From Macrotis lagotis (Eukaryota; Chordata; Mammalia; Peramelemorphia; Peramelidae), in assembly GCF_037893015.1 (NCBI RefSeq), contig NC_133661.1:188068809-188132808 (forward strand): 64,000 nt of DNA. The letters are read 5' to 3'. The position numbers and the translations under genes are program-made. The notes beneath the pieces were generated by a model. That model ran no database searches and was not told where the DNA came from. It saw only the letters and a program-made list of their open reading frames with translations. Within the stretch, counting starts at the first letter, position 1. Each line of letters starts with the position of its first letter. Below, piece by piece: positions 33,409-45,500 of the stretch.

Positions 33409-36191
33409 AATGGTAGAAAAATGAACTGACTGGAGGTGCTGAATATTATGAGATATTGTTAAGTATGGGTTGATAATGAAATTTTTTTGTTATGAATCAT
33501 CATTCTAATTTTTTTCTAAATTATCTTACAAAACAAATTTAACATATTTTTGCTTTTAGTGACAGTTTTCAGTAGTGTCCAGAATTCAATCCACATGAAA
33601 TTATTGTTTGCTTTTTTGGTTGTGTGTTTTTTGTCCATATTCAACTTTCTTCATAAAACCTTTCATAATATCTATAAGTTTTTAGAATGTTGCAATTACA
33701 TGTTAATAAGGTATTGAATATATTTGAGGGGAAAATATCTTTTAATGCATCGAATGCAATAGTTTCATACATCCTTTTGATAGGAAAATTTAATGTAATT
33801 GATTTATATCTTTACTTGACATTAATTAATCATTTATCTGGCATGATAGCAGCATTTTCATTGATTATTGAATTTGGAATACACACATGGTATTTACACA
33901 TCATTACTTGCATGGTTGGATAGACCCAAAACATTTAAGAGTATGTTGTTGCCTAGATTGGTGTCTGCTCAATTAGACAACTAGAAGTTGTCTCTTCTAA
34001 TTTTATACAGGTTTCCAGTGTAGTGTACCTATTGCCTTCTATTTAAATAAATTAATTAAAAATCTTTTATTTCTGTAATTGTTACTTTACTGTGATCCTC
34101 ATTCTGTTCTGCACCTTCCTATTTACATATATGACACTTAAATTTCACCCTCCAGCTGAAATAAACAAGTGGGTCTCAACTTTTGCCAAATACATGCAAA
34201 TTTTCAAGGTAGGAATTTGGCGTATATTTAAGTTCACTGAGTTCCCCCCAATAGTTCTTGAGTTTCCTGAAAAAAATAAATGAGTGCTGATATTGATCCC
34301 AAAGCTAATTCCAATTTCCTTTCAGATAGAATTTTCTATTTTCCTCTGCTATTCCTTGTTTTTGTTGGCATGAAACAAAAAGATTGAATTTTGGAGTAAC
34401 TTTGTTAACCCAAATGTGTTAACAATCAACCTCTTTTCATTATGCTTCTTATTGGTTTCCATTTCAGACCCATTTGTCACTGTTGTTGCCATGATTTTTT
34501 TAGAACTTCCTAGATGGTTCTCATAGTCTTTAAGCTTAAATGTTAATCACAGAATGGAATGATATCCATATGTATTACTGTTATTTGGTCACAAAGAGAA
34601 TAGTTTAAAGCACTAATCATTTGTGATAAGTATGATTTCTACATACTTTAGCTTACAGATAGAGGATAAAGACTTTGATGTCACCATTGATTTACAGATT
34701 AGCACTTTTTTGTCAACTATGGAATATGCAGAACCATTTTTTGGATTGAATCGAATATCTTTATTTCTATAGTTGCCTTTTCAGTGACAAAAGTGGATCT
34801 ACTAGATACACTTCTCTTGATGATCTGCTTAGTTCTCCATAAAATTAAAGACTGTTTAATTAATAAAATTAAAAACATTGACATTTCCCTAAAGTGTCAC
34901 AAAGACAGGATGGAGAAAAATCTGTTTTGTTACCTCTCTTGGAAAGTCTAAGTAGAATCCCTAGAAATTATCTTAAGAAGTCTTCTTTGGTCTTGAAGCA
35001 ACAAATGCTGAGGCTAATTTAATTCCTTTGGAATGATTTAAGTATCTCCTTTTAATTATTTCAAATTTAGAAACAATAATACAAATGGTTTGGGAATGAG
35101 CCAGAAAATCACAAATGAGGCATGTTTAATTAAAGCAGTCGATTTTACACATTTTATTAAGTTTCAATAATTTTCTTCCCTTTCCATCACTCAATTTCCT
35201 ATCCTTAGCACAATTTTAAAAAAGAGAGAATAGGGACAGTGCAAATCATGGAAGTTTCTTATAGTTGAAAAAACAAGAAAAAACAAGATAACCAGAATTA
35301 AGGTGATAAGAGAAACTGTAGGTATAAGTTATTTTTTTAATATATTGTGGTAGAGGGGGCAGTTAGGTGGTTCAATAGATAGAGCACAGGCCCTGGAGTC
35401 AGGAATACCTGGGTTCAAATCCGGTCTCAGACACTTAATAATTACCTAGCTGTGTGGTCTTGGGCAAGTCACTTAACCCCATTGCCTTGCAAAAAAATAT
35501 ATTGTGGTAGAAAGGGAACAAATTGCAAGTTTGTTTCATTTGTGGAACAGATGAATTTTCTAAATAATATTGACAATAAAATGAATAAAAACCTAACAAA
35601 TTCCATTTTTCCCTCTGATTAGAAATTAGAAGAATTTTTCTCATAGAAATATTTTGGAATCAAAGATATTGCACATAACATACTTAAACTTACAACCCAT
35701 TTAAAAAAATCACAAATTTAAAAGTAACAGGGATAATTTTATGGTAAAATGAACAATGATTACAATAAACCGCAAAGTACCATATATAAACAAATTATCA
35801 TATGAAAACATCTTTGATTGGAGTTAGATTCACAAAAAAGGGAATTATTTTATGAGATACAAATTCTTTCAAATTTAGTTTTTCACTTTGAATATCCTTG
35901 CTCCACACTAAAACAGATATTGTTGTCTCTATTTTATAAAATTGATTACAGACTGAAAAAATTGACATAGGTCATATCCACGAATGAGAAAATATGAAAC
36001 AAAATTTCACTTCACATTGATTCTTTGAAAAAAGCCATATTCACCATTTTGGATTTGGACCCTAAACTAACCTTTATTCACAGTTGAAGAGTTTACTAGT
36101 GAATTCCACAGAGTTCTAGAGATACAAATCTTACTAATTCCCTTTCATTGTAATTTCAGATGAAAGGATGAGTGAGTTTGATAATGGCATT
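33409..36191. other. C block of unit 2, proximal part (3' flank of OR copy 2)
   Basis: Paralogous to 52,020-54,600 along its length and to parts of 18,760-21,800. Minus-strand AATAAA motifs near 34,066 and 35,155 recur in unit 3 (52,622 and 53,697) and are candidate poly(A) signals. Except for one SINE, no other element or gene is seen. Confidence 0.6.
35355..35498 (+). repeat. tRNA-derived marsupial SINE
   Basis: Sense copy from GGGGGCAGTTAGGTGG through GGGTTCAAATCCGGTCTCAG to CCCCATTGCCTTGC and an A-run. Flanked by 16-bp direct repeats AATATATTGTGGTAGA (35,339-35,354 and 35,496-35,511). Absent in unit 3, so it inserted after duplication. Confidence 0.95.
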
Positions 36192-37160
36192 TCATGTCTT
36201 TTGAGTAACCTTTTTGATGACCAGAACTTTCCTCAGAGCAGCCTTCATATCCATGTTTCTGAGGCTGTAGATCAAAGGGTTGAGGAGTGGAGTGATAACA
36301 GAATAAATGAGTCACAATTTTCTGGGATTCTCCTGGCTGATCTGATCCAGGCAACACATACATTGCCAAGATAGAGCCAAAGAGTAAGAACACTACAGCT
36401 AGATGTGAAGCACATGTGGAAAAGGCCTTCCGTTTGCCAGCAGCAGAGGGGATTCATAGGACAGTAAGAATTACTAAGGCATAGGAGACGAGGATGAAGA
36501 TAAAAGTACCAACAACAAAGATAGTATTGAATGTAGAGTAAATGATCTTTGTGGTTTGGGATTTGGAACAGGAGAGAGCCATCAATGGGACAGGATCACA
36601 TATGAAGTGATCAATAATGTTTGGGCCACAATAGGACAATTGTGAGATGAGACCAACTGGTATTAAAAGAACAATAAGATCACATGACCAGCTGAAGGTC
36701 ACCAAGCCAGTGCAGACATGTGTAGTCATGATGGTAGGGTAATGTAGTGGATGACAGATAGCAAGGTACCTGTCAAATGCCATGATACACAAATAGAAGC
36801 CTTCATCACAGCGAAATGAGAAGAAGTAAAATTGTACAAAAGAAACAACAAAAGTGATGGTCTTGGTCTCAGACAGGAAATTGGCCAACATGTTGGGAAC
36901 AGTTGTGGTGACAAAGCAGATCTCCAAGAAGGAGAAATTTCCCAAGAGTATATATAAATAGGAGTATGTAGGTGCCGATCCCAGTGCACAGTGCAGACAA
37001 TAACTGCATTTCCTGTTAATGTTAGCATATAAGTCAGTGAAAGTACCACAAAGTACACCATTTGTATCTCCTGGCTGGAGGGGAAGCCCAAAAGGATGAA
37101 GTGACTAACAGAATTGACCACTTTTTCTATATCAGAGAAATTTCTTTTTTCAGAATCCAT
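36192..37160 (-). pseudogene. Olfactory receptor, family 11-like (broken copy 2)
   Basis: A paralogue of the two intact receptors that can no longer encode a full protein. It starts with the same MDSEKRNFSD-type N terminus (ATG at 37,160) and ends at the homologous TGA (36,192). Visible breaks: two extra bases in a TATATA run near 36,949-36,956, shifting frame after the HTPIYI segment; an in-frame TGA at 36,454-36,456 where the paralogues have Arg or Gln before IPSAAG; and a two-base loss near 36,306-36,312 in the VTLIYS segment. One Phe codon of TM3's FYFFFSF is also missing (about 36,820). The total of 969 nt against 972 agrees exactly with -3, +2 and -2. The MAFDRYLAI, SYALVIL and KAFSTCASH motifs survive in pieces. 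Its splice acceptor and upstream donor are still present, so transcription may persist. Confidence 0.93.
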
Positions 37161-37170
37161 AAAGATGAAA

Positions 37171-37172
37171 CT
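37171..37172 (-). other. Predicted splice acceptor of OR copy 2
   Basis: A long pyrimidine run (ten or more T) and GCTAACTAG precede a 10-nt leader and the ATG. GCTAAC could also serve as a close branch site. The acceptor has survived although the coding exon is broken. Confidence 0.65.
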
Positions 37173-37504
37173 AGTTAGCAAAATAAAAAAAAAATAGACA
37201 TTGTACTTTTCCCTTAGAAATATGAATTGAATTTTCATTTATTTTAACCAAATAGAAAACATTCTGATTTTTGTTGGAGAGGCAAAAATTATGATGTCTC
37301 CTATCTATTGCTAGATGATGCAAATGAACTCCTTTACCCTGAAAGCCACACAGTACAATAGAGCAAAACACAGTATTGATTTGATTTGATTTAAATTAAT
37401 TAACACTACTGAACTTGAATTCCAGAATCCATGTTTCTCAATCTGAGTTTGTCACTACCTTCCTATTTGGCTCTGGGTCTGTTGCCTAATTTGCTTTTAT
37501 TAAG

Positions 37505-37665
37505 TTATCTTTAATATATCTATAAGAGAAAGCATGACACAATGGATAACGTAGAATCAATAAGTTCTAGATTTGAGTCCTTAGATTTATTGTGTCTCTT
37601 GTACTTGTTGTCTGTGTGATCATGCGCAAGTCACTTCATTTTTAAGTATATCAGGTAATTCTTCA
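37505..37665 (+). repeat. MIR-type CORE-SINE
   Basis: AAAGCATGACACAATGGATA, GATTTGAGTCCTTAGA and GTGTGATCATGCGCAAGTCA follow the MIR order; the paralogous piece in unit 1 is at 23,130-23,290. Confidence 0.65.
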
Positions 37666-37970
37666 GTCTGTAGGTTGCAGAATGGCATTGTAAGGGTGGA
37701 GGGATTGTATCACCAATTTCCTTCTCCCCTCTTACATGATATTCTGCATATTTTTTTCATAACCCCAGATTCATTGTTCATGCTGAGAGTATTGAAATAC
37801 TATAGCATTCTCATTGTCACTTACAGGCTCTTCATTTATTATTGCCACTCAATAATTGCTTTGAGTATGATTGAATCCATACTTATCATCCTATTAAAAT
37901 TATGGAGGTTATTGTACATCAGTCTCTAGGATATCCCTCATTTTTCAAGGGTTCAGTGCCTGCTTCACAA

Positions 37971-38025
<55 letters not shown>
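37971..38025. repeat. (CT)n microsatellite
   Basis: Fifty-five bases of CT repeat with one TTT interruption, next to a SINE. Not at the same place as the CT tract of unit 1. Confidence 0.97.
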
Positions 38026-38026
<1 letters not shown>

Positions 38027-38037
38027 ATTTAATTTAA

Positions 38038-38186
38038 TTTTTAGGTTTTTTGCAAGGTAAATGGGGTTAAGTGGTTTGCCCAAGGCCACACAGCTAGGCA
38101 ATTATTAATGTCTGAGGCCATATTTGAACTCAGGTATTCATGACTGCAGAGCTGGTGCTCTATCCACTGAGCCATGTAGCCACCCA
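38038..38186 (-). repeat. tRNA-derived marsupial SINE
   Basis: Antisense copy with TTTTTAGGTTTTTTGCAAGG, GCTAGGCAATTATTAATGTC and a right end GAGCCATGTAGCCACCC; it interrupts the LINE-2 of unit 2. Confidence 0.92.
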
Positions 38187-41100
38187 GTCTTTCTCTCTTC
38201 ATCAATTCCTGCTCTAATTCTAGAAGACTTTAAGTACATATTGATACTCTCTCAAAAATATCTAACCTCCAAAATCCTTAATATGTTAATTTCCTTTGAA
38301 AGATGTATTTGTCCTTTGCCACCTGCAATCAAAGATTGTCATAACTTTAATTTTGCCATCATCTGAAAACATTCCACTTCATTGTCTATCAACTCTGAAA
38401 TTCCTTTGTCTACTTGTTTTCTGTTGTCAGTTCTTTCTTATCTTCTTCATCCCTGCATCCCCACATGCATTCTCACTGTGAGCATCAATCATTCCATCCC
38501 TCAGTTTTTCCACTTCAAGTTATCATACCACACTGGCTACATTCTCTTCCCTTTTACTCTAAAGTGATTTACAGTGACCTCTTCTGCTGAACCCTTTAAC
38601 CCATCAAGGATCTTACCATTCTTTAGCCTCTGATTATTTTTTTCATCTGCTGCCTTCTTTCCTACTTCCATGTTTTTCAAAATCACAAATTTTGAAGGAC
38701 TACAGGCCTAGATCCACTATAAATTTATGTTACATTATCTCAACTTTGCTGTCACTGCAGCCAGAAAATCTTTCAAACCATGGAAACAATGCAAAGACTG
38801 GTAAATTGGCTTCTGTGAGGGGTGGGGGGGAGGCAAGTAAGATTAGTGGAAAATTGTAAAAATCAAATAAATAAAATCTTTATAATTCAAAAAAAGTCCT
38901 CCTGATTTAAAACCTCTATGATCCCAGAGACCAGAGTGGCTTTTCTAAACCTTTTCTTAAACCTGCAAAAGTTCCTCCTGTTTTCATCCTCTCAGTTGAG
39001 AATTTTATTGAAAAAATTGATTACATTTACCCAAGTGTCCTCTTTTGTCTTACTCTTTATTATCTAGATGCCTATTATTATTAACTCCTTCATCTTTATT
39101 TAACATGATGGAATCCATTTCCTTTTTTTGCCAAGGGGACTCTCTAACATGTTCTAATGACCCCATTTTGCTTCTTTTCTATCAGACAAATTCTTTTATC
39201 ATTCTCTACCTCTCCCTTCATTTTGCTCTTTCCCTGTCTGCTGGCTGCCTGCTCTTATGCCCATGTCTCCCCATCTTCAAAAACTTTAACTTACTTTAAC
39301 CATCCTCTTCATCTCTTATCTCATTTCTATCACCCTTTTTGTGGATAAACTCATTGAGAAAACTCTTTACAATAGGTGCCTCCACTTCTTTTCTTCTTAT
39401 TAGATGTTTATTCTCTGTAGTCTGACCTCACTGTTCTGATCAAAGTTGCCAGTGATCTCTCAATAACTAATTCTAATGAGCTTTTCTCAATTCTTATCTT
39501 TTTTAATCTTTCTTTGGCCTTTGACATTGCTTATCACCATTCTTGATGAACCTTTCACTTTATATTGTCATTTCACTACTCATTTCAGTTTCTTCTCCTA
39601 CCTGTCTGATTTCTCTTTGCTAATCTTTTTTTTCCAGGTTGTGTCTATAATTTGGGGTGTTCTTAAGATCTCCATCTTGTCCCATCTCTTATTCTTTTCC
39701 AAATCATTGTGTTGGTTGATCTCAACAATGCCCAGGGTTTCAATTATCATGTTAATGCAAATTATTCTCTGATCTAGTTGTGTCTTCTTAACTTTTATGC
39801 TGTCCTCCAGTGTTTCATGTCCAACTTCAGATTGGTCATGTTGAACTGGGTGTTTTGGAGATGTCTTAAATTCACCATGTCTAAAACTTAATTTATCACC
39901 CTTTGCAAAATGTTCCCCTCTTAATATATTTCGCAGTGCTGTCAAGGATTCACCTATATTCTGAGTCTTTAGACTGAAAACCCAGATACCTATACAAATC
40001 GTCCTTCTCATGCCCTATATCAAATCACTTTCAAAGTCCTTTTTTTTGGCTACCATCCTAACATCTTCCATATATTTTACCTACTTTTATATGACATTAG
40101 TATCCCTTACCAGTCCTCATGCCCAAACTAGTGTTGTCCTTTCCACATAATGATTTTAGGAGTATTGTGCTTTCATGATCTGGAAAATCCATGTTAAAAT
40201 TTTTGGTGCCCCCCTTCATATCAGTGAAGCTTATATTATTAGATAAAATATATTGATATTACATAATTCTACACATATAATTTATGCATTTCTGAGTTTC
40301 TAAACCTTTTGTATCATCTGCTGTTCTTGGCACATAATGTGCAGTTTCCACAAAACTTCCAAAATATTTACTTTTCTTATGGTAATCCATGATATGTCAA
40401 AACCACAAGTTGGATATTAGCAATGTGAAGGGAATAACTGTATTATGCTATTTCACTAATAGTTCATTTTGCCTCAAATTTTGTCAAATTGATTTTTTTT
40501 TAAAGTACAGTTCTGATCATGTTACCCCTCCATTAATAAAAGGACTCCAGTGGCTCACTATTGCCTCTAGGAACAGTTTTTAAACCACTTCATAACCTGG
40601 TCCCCTACCACTTTTCTAGTCTTCTTATACTCTCCTTTCTTTTGCAGACTATATGATTGAGTAGCTCTGGGCTCTTTGCTGTTCTTAAATATAAATACTC
40701 CATTTTCCAATTCTAGTCATTTTCACTGATTGGAACTCTCATTATCTCTGCCCATTAGAGTTTCTCAAATCTGAATTAAATTTTCACTTGTTGCAAGAAG
40801 TCTTTCGTAGTCCTCCTCAATCTTAGTGCTTTCCTTCTGAAGTTTTCTCTAAGTCATCTTGTATATATTATCTGTACATAGTTATTGCACTGCTTCCTCT
40901 TTCATTAAAGTGTTAACTCTCTGAGATCAGGCTCTACCAGACAAAAACCTTTGTATCCACAGTGCTTAGCAGTATCTGCTTTTATTTGGAATATTTCCAA
41001 TCTACATTGATAGAGAAGATTTCTGATGCAGCAATTCCTATTCCTAACAGGGACATTATTAGGATTTGTCTTTGACTAAAATCTGTTTTAATAAATTGCT

Positions 41101-41489
41101 AGAGACTACCTATCTTTAATTTGTATTTTCAATTCATTTACTTCATCAGAATACAATAATAGAATTGCCTATATGTAATACAATGAAAAGAGCACTTAGT
41201 CTCGTTGATAACTTCAGATTACATATTAAGAAACTTTTTCATGATCACATAGGAATAAATACTCTTCTCCTGTGGTATTCACCAAAGAGTAAGTCCTGTT
41301 GTTCTGTGAAATGAATCAGAATATTCACCCTCAGCCACTTTTTATTGGGTTTTGTGACTTGTCTTGTTCACAATTCCAATAACTGTAAATTCAAAAGGTT
41401 TGAGAGAGGGAGGGGACAATGTCACTTTGAACCTTTTTCTCTCTAAGCTAGAAATTTTAGAATACTGTTTAAGAAATGTTATTCCTGCC

Positions 41490-41680
41490 ATAAAAAAGGA
41501 ACAGTGAATCTGAGAGATCCTGTGTTCAAAACTCATCATTTATACTTAAAATGTACCCTTGGTCATGTTACTTCACATTGATGGTCCTAATTTTCTTCAT
41601 TTGTAAAATGAAGTCTTGATGATGTTTAAAATCCTTCCCACAGATCTAAATCTGTGATCCTATGAATTCCCTTAAAAGAT
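41490..41680 (+). repeat. MIR-type CORE-SINE
   Basis: CTGTGTTCAAAACTCATCAT, TCTTCATTTGTAAAATGAAG and AAATCTGTGATCCTATGAA; counterpart at 59,350-59,515 in unit 3. Confidence 0.7.
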
Positions 41681-42113
41681 GTTTTAGAGGAGATGATACC
41701 AAATATGCAGCTTAACTGAAATATCTCCTCCTCAACTAACTGATCTGAAAATTCTGTCTTGTCTTTCCTTTCCTTCCCGTGTGTGAAAGAAATGAATTCC
41801 TTTCAGGCTGCTGGCCGTGGGTGTACTAGCAAATGTTTAACAGTATACTAACCAGAGGAAAAATGTATGAAAAACAAATATTCAAGGTTTATTGAATTAT
41901 TAGCACTTTCTCCAACACTTTTTAATGTACCTTCAAAATCCATAGAACACAGTAAATCAAATTTAAAGTATTTCACATTTCTGATCCTGAACTGTGGGAG
42001 TAGCTTCAGCTCATCCTAGGTACTTCTCATTGGAGGACAAACTTGATAGACTGTCCACATGCCTTACCTTCAGGGATCTCTCTAACTCTTGATACTAGGC
42101 CTAGATTTGTTTT

Positions 42114-42266
42114 TGTTTTTATTTTTGGTTTTATTGCACAACAATGGGGTTAAGTGACTTGCCCAAGGCCACACAGCTAGGTAATTAAGTGTGAGTCCGG
42201 ATTTGAACTCAGGTACTACTGACTCCAGGGCTGGTGCTCTATCCACTGTGCTACCTAGCTGCCCTG
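42114..42266 (-). repeat. tRNA-derived marsupial SINE
   Basis: Antisense copy with CAACAATGGGGTTAAGTGAC and CTACCTAGCTGCCCTG. Flanked by 14-bp repeats CTAGATTTGTTTTT (42,100-42,113 and 42,267-42,280). Confidence 0.93.
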
Positions 42267-42949
42267 CTAGATTTGTTTTTAAAATGATTAATATACTACA
42301 ATCATTTTTATCCTTCTCTAGCCCAGTGATTGCTTCCTTGTTCCCATCCTCAATGCTCCTCTTCTTGTCCTGGTCAGTATCTGCCAGTTCCTTTCATTGT
42401 GCCCTATGGAATTCTTGATCATAATTACCAAAAAAAAAATCAAATTTTTTTTTTACTTTAAACTTCTTGTCTTCTCATTCATTTCATTGCTTTCTCTTCA
42501 CTGAAACATCTTTCTCTGCTGATGATACTATTCTTTTTCACTACCTTTTTCAGGACATACTACAGCTGTTCTCATGATCTCTTCTTTATTAAATATTGTG
42601 GATTGTTTTTCAAGTAACTTGCATATTGTCACTCTGTAATCATCATTCAGTAAACTTTTCTTTGAGGTTTTCACAAACTAAATTTATCATGCAATTCAGA
42701 TCCTAGTGAGTGTCATCTACACCTCCCAGCATATTCATTTATAAATGAGTTCAGTGCCTGGCTCATACTCTTTCCATCCATGACAATTCCTGCCTTGATA
42801 TTAAATGACTCCAATATGCCAAATGATACTTCCTTACATATCACAGCTTCAAAATTTCTCAGAATATTGATTTCCATGTTCTACACCTTTAGGCTAATTC
42901 AGTAATGCAAAAATTAGTTGTACCACTGACCTCATCACCCTCAAGTGCT

Positions 42950-43250
42950 CCACTGATGAATCAGTAGATAGAGCATTGGTCCTGAGGATGGGAGGGCCTG
43001 AGTTCAAATATGACCTCACTCTGTGTACATTGGGAAAGTCACTTAACCCTGATTGCCTCATATCCAGGGCTATCTCCAGTCCTCCTGATTCATAACTGGC
43101 TGGTGGACTCAGATGACTCTGGAGGAGAAAGTGAGACTGGTGACTCAGCACAATTCCCCCCGCCCCCCAAACTCAAATCCAGTTCATGTGCTTACCATGA
43201 CATCACTTCCTGATGTCATGATCTTCTTCAAGAATTAAGGATAAATATCA
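42950..43250 (+). repeat. MAR1-type long SINE, sense
   Basis: Full-length copy: tRNA-like half (TAGATAGAGCATTGGTCCTG, GAGTTCAAATATGACCTCA), middle part TATCTCCAGTCCTCCTGATT and TCTGGAGGAGAAAGTGAGAC, and 3' end CTTCCTGATGTCATGATCTT, which resembles the RTE end at 9,905. Confidence 0.88.
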
Positions 43251-43834
43251 TCCCATTATCATTATGTTCCATTTCCATGTTTCTGAACTCTGAAAGTCCT
43301 TTATAAAATAATCATATTCTATCTTTATGTTTTTCTCTATGCATTATTTCCAACTCTAGACTTCTTTCACACCATTCTTATCATTCTATCCATTCTTCAG
43401 TTCTTTTCAAGGCTATCACCCTGGAACTGGCTAAATGTCTTCTCTTTATCTCAACTCTTTCTTAAACTACTTCCACCTCCAAGCTGTTTTCCACTCTAGA
43501 ATTTTTTAATGCTTTCTCTTAGCATTTGTCATATCAGATCTTAATTCTGAATTATTTCTATTATCTGCCTCCTTTTTTCCTGTTGACATGACATTGAATA
43601 AAACTGAAAAAAATCCAAAATGCTTTCAATAAAATTTATATTATCTAGTCTATAATGAGCAGTAATGCAGGCATTATATTGCTCATTAATGGAAATTAAT
43701 GGATTTGTGAACCCACTCTTTACAGTAGTTTTTTTTCTTAAGCTTTCCCACATCATCCCAATTAATTGTCTCAAGTTGAAAAGATCACTATCACTAGATC
43801 ATAGGTAAAAATAAAACAGAATAGTAGAATAGAA

Positions 43835-44060
43835 CATTAGATTTGGATTAAAAAAGATCTCTGTACAAATCTTCTCTTAAAAATGCATTAGTTATAGTCA
43901 AATTAGATAACCTTCCCCAGTTTCAGTTTCCTCATCCATAAAATGGGAATGATAAAATTTCTTGATTGCACCTCACATGGTTAGTTTGATGATCAAATAA
44001 GATATCTTCTAAAATGTGCTTTGCAAGCTTTAGAGTGCTATTTTCATGAAACTTATTCCA
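43835..44060 (+). repeat. MIR-type CORE-SINE
   Basis: CCAGTTTCAGTTTCCTCATC, ATAAAATGGGAATGATAAAA, GATGATCAAATAAGATATC and TTGCAAGCTTTAGAGTGCTA. Counterpart at 61,480-61,690 in unit 3. Confidence 0.8.
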
Positions 44061-44099
44061 TTCATGGTTGAGTAGAAAGCAGTGCATAGAAATGTAATA

Positions 44100-45500
44100 A
44101 ACATCTGGGAGATTCAGTCAATGTGGACTAATGTGCTGATTCTCTAACTAACTGAATTTACTGGAAATGTCAATTGGCCATTATGGGTCTCCATTTTATG
44201 AGTAAAGGCAATACATACCAGGACTTGATTTATTGTTTTATTGATTATCTAGCTATAAGAAAGTAATAGAGAAAAAGTAAATCAAAAGAGTGTCCTCAAG
44301 GACAGCCCTTGATTTATCCCCATTGTATGAGTTTCCCCAACTTGTCAAATTCTCCCATAAACCATTTTTATATCAATTTTATTGTCTAAGTATCCATACT
44401 TACCTTTGTGGGAGCTTCTTTTCCTGTGTCTCCTATGGTAGTCAGCAATATTTCTAAATATAAAATACTGAATGTTGCTTAACTTTTAAGCAAGGTGCAT
44501 GAACATGAAACCTAAGATAAGGGCATTATTCTTCTGTGGTAGCAAGAGAAATCAATATGAAAATCATTTCATAAGGTTTTATGACTTTTTATCTGAAATT
44601 TTGAAATTGATTTATTGACCATGGTTAACTGTCCCTGAAGAAACAATCCCTATTAGAAGTGATGAACAAGATAGGGGGACTAGGAAATAATTCTCCTAGG
44701 CTCCTGGAAACAGCAAGAAAAACCTGCTTATGATGCCTTTTGGACTTCTGTATTCAATCTTCCCAGAGGTAAGAAGAAAGCACAAGTGGGTCTGAGTATT
44801 GAGCACATTTTGGTCCCAGAAAAAGTTCTTATTGCAAGCAGTTATGACATGCTTCTTGAAGAGACTGGTTAAAGCAAGGAAGTAAATTATTGCTCTTGGA
44901 GTTGATGGGTATGAAAGAAGCTTGGGATCAGTGACTTTGTTACTTGCCATACGTTGTACTCTGTGAATCTGGAAGGAATATTACTAATTAGCTTTTGAGT
45001 GTTCTTTGACAATTGTAAAAGACCAGACAAGTGTCCAACAAGTGTATATTTCCTCCCCTAGCCTTTTGAGATTTGAGACTCCTCCAGAGCATTATTTTAC
45101 TTGTTTATTCAATATCCTGAATTTTTCTTGATTAGAATGAAATGCTAAATTACTAATTAACTTACTAGTATTCTTTTTCTTTTTTTCTTCGTCCCTTTCA
45201 TTTTATTTCACAAAAGTATATGTATCTATCTATCAAGCCTTGATAATCCCAGAAGTCATTTAATTGCTGTAGTTTCTCTTCTGTTCTTCTAAATTCTCAT
45301 AAAATCTTTCCTGGGAATATTTTCAAATTGATAAAGGTGGCTATAATGATTAAAATATTTAAACCTTTGTTACTAAATTCCATAGATTTATTTTTTTTCC
45401 TCAGGGAAATTCAATAAATATTTATGAAATGGCTAGTATATGCTGGATGCTAAAGATAGCAAAGAAAAAGTAAATTACAAACGTTAGACCTCAAATGAAC
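44100..45500 (-). other. A block copy 3 (upstream region of OR copy 2)
   Basis: Paralogous to the other A blocks (AAGAGTGTCCTCAAGGACA near 44,288; CTCCTGGAAACAGCAAGAAA at 44,700; TTAGCTTTTGAGTGTTC at 44,989). Retains a strong donor. A short minus-strand frame at 44,696-44,950 is the counterpart of those at 1,008-1,211 and 62,491-62,730. Confidence 0.7.
44398..44403 (-). other. Predicted splice donor, A block 3
   Basis: Minus strand CCCACAAAG|GTAAGTATGG. With the acceptor at 37,171 it would give a 7.2-kb intron for the broken OR copy 2. Confidence 0.6.

Larger units (their letters stand above)
37700..41000 (+). repeat. LINE-2, sense
   Basis: Decayed L2: ORF2-derived text such as AGTTGCCAGTGATCTCTCAA (39,445) and TTTGACATTGCTTATCACCA (39,520; the AAFDTVDH part of the reverse transcriptase), and the 3' UTR part at 40,500-41,000 (TCCAGTGGCTCACTATTGCC, TTGTATCCACAGTGCTTAGC). 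The unit 3 counterpart ends at about 59,150. Present in both units, so it is older than the duplication. Confidence 0.75.
37173..44099. other. Predicted intron of OR copy 2
   Basis: A 7-kb stretch between the OR copy 2 exon and A block 3. In order: MIR-like piece (37,505-37,665), LINE-2 (about 37,700-41,000) broken by a CT tract and a SINE, MIR (41,490-41,680), SINE (42,122-42,266), more LINE-2-like text (42,300-43,800) broken by a MAR1-type SINE, and an MIR (43,835-44,060). The same order occurs in 55,590-61,740. All short frames fall in these repeats. Confidence 0.65.
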
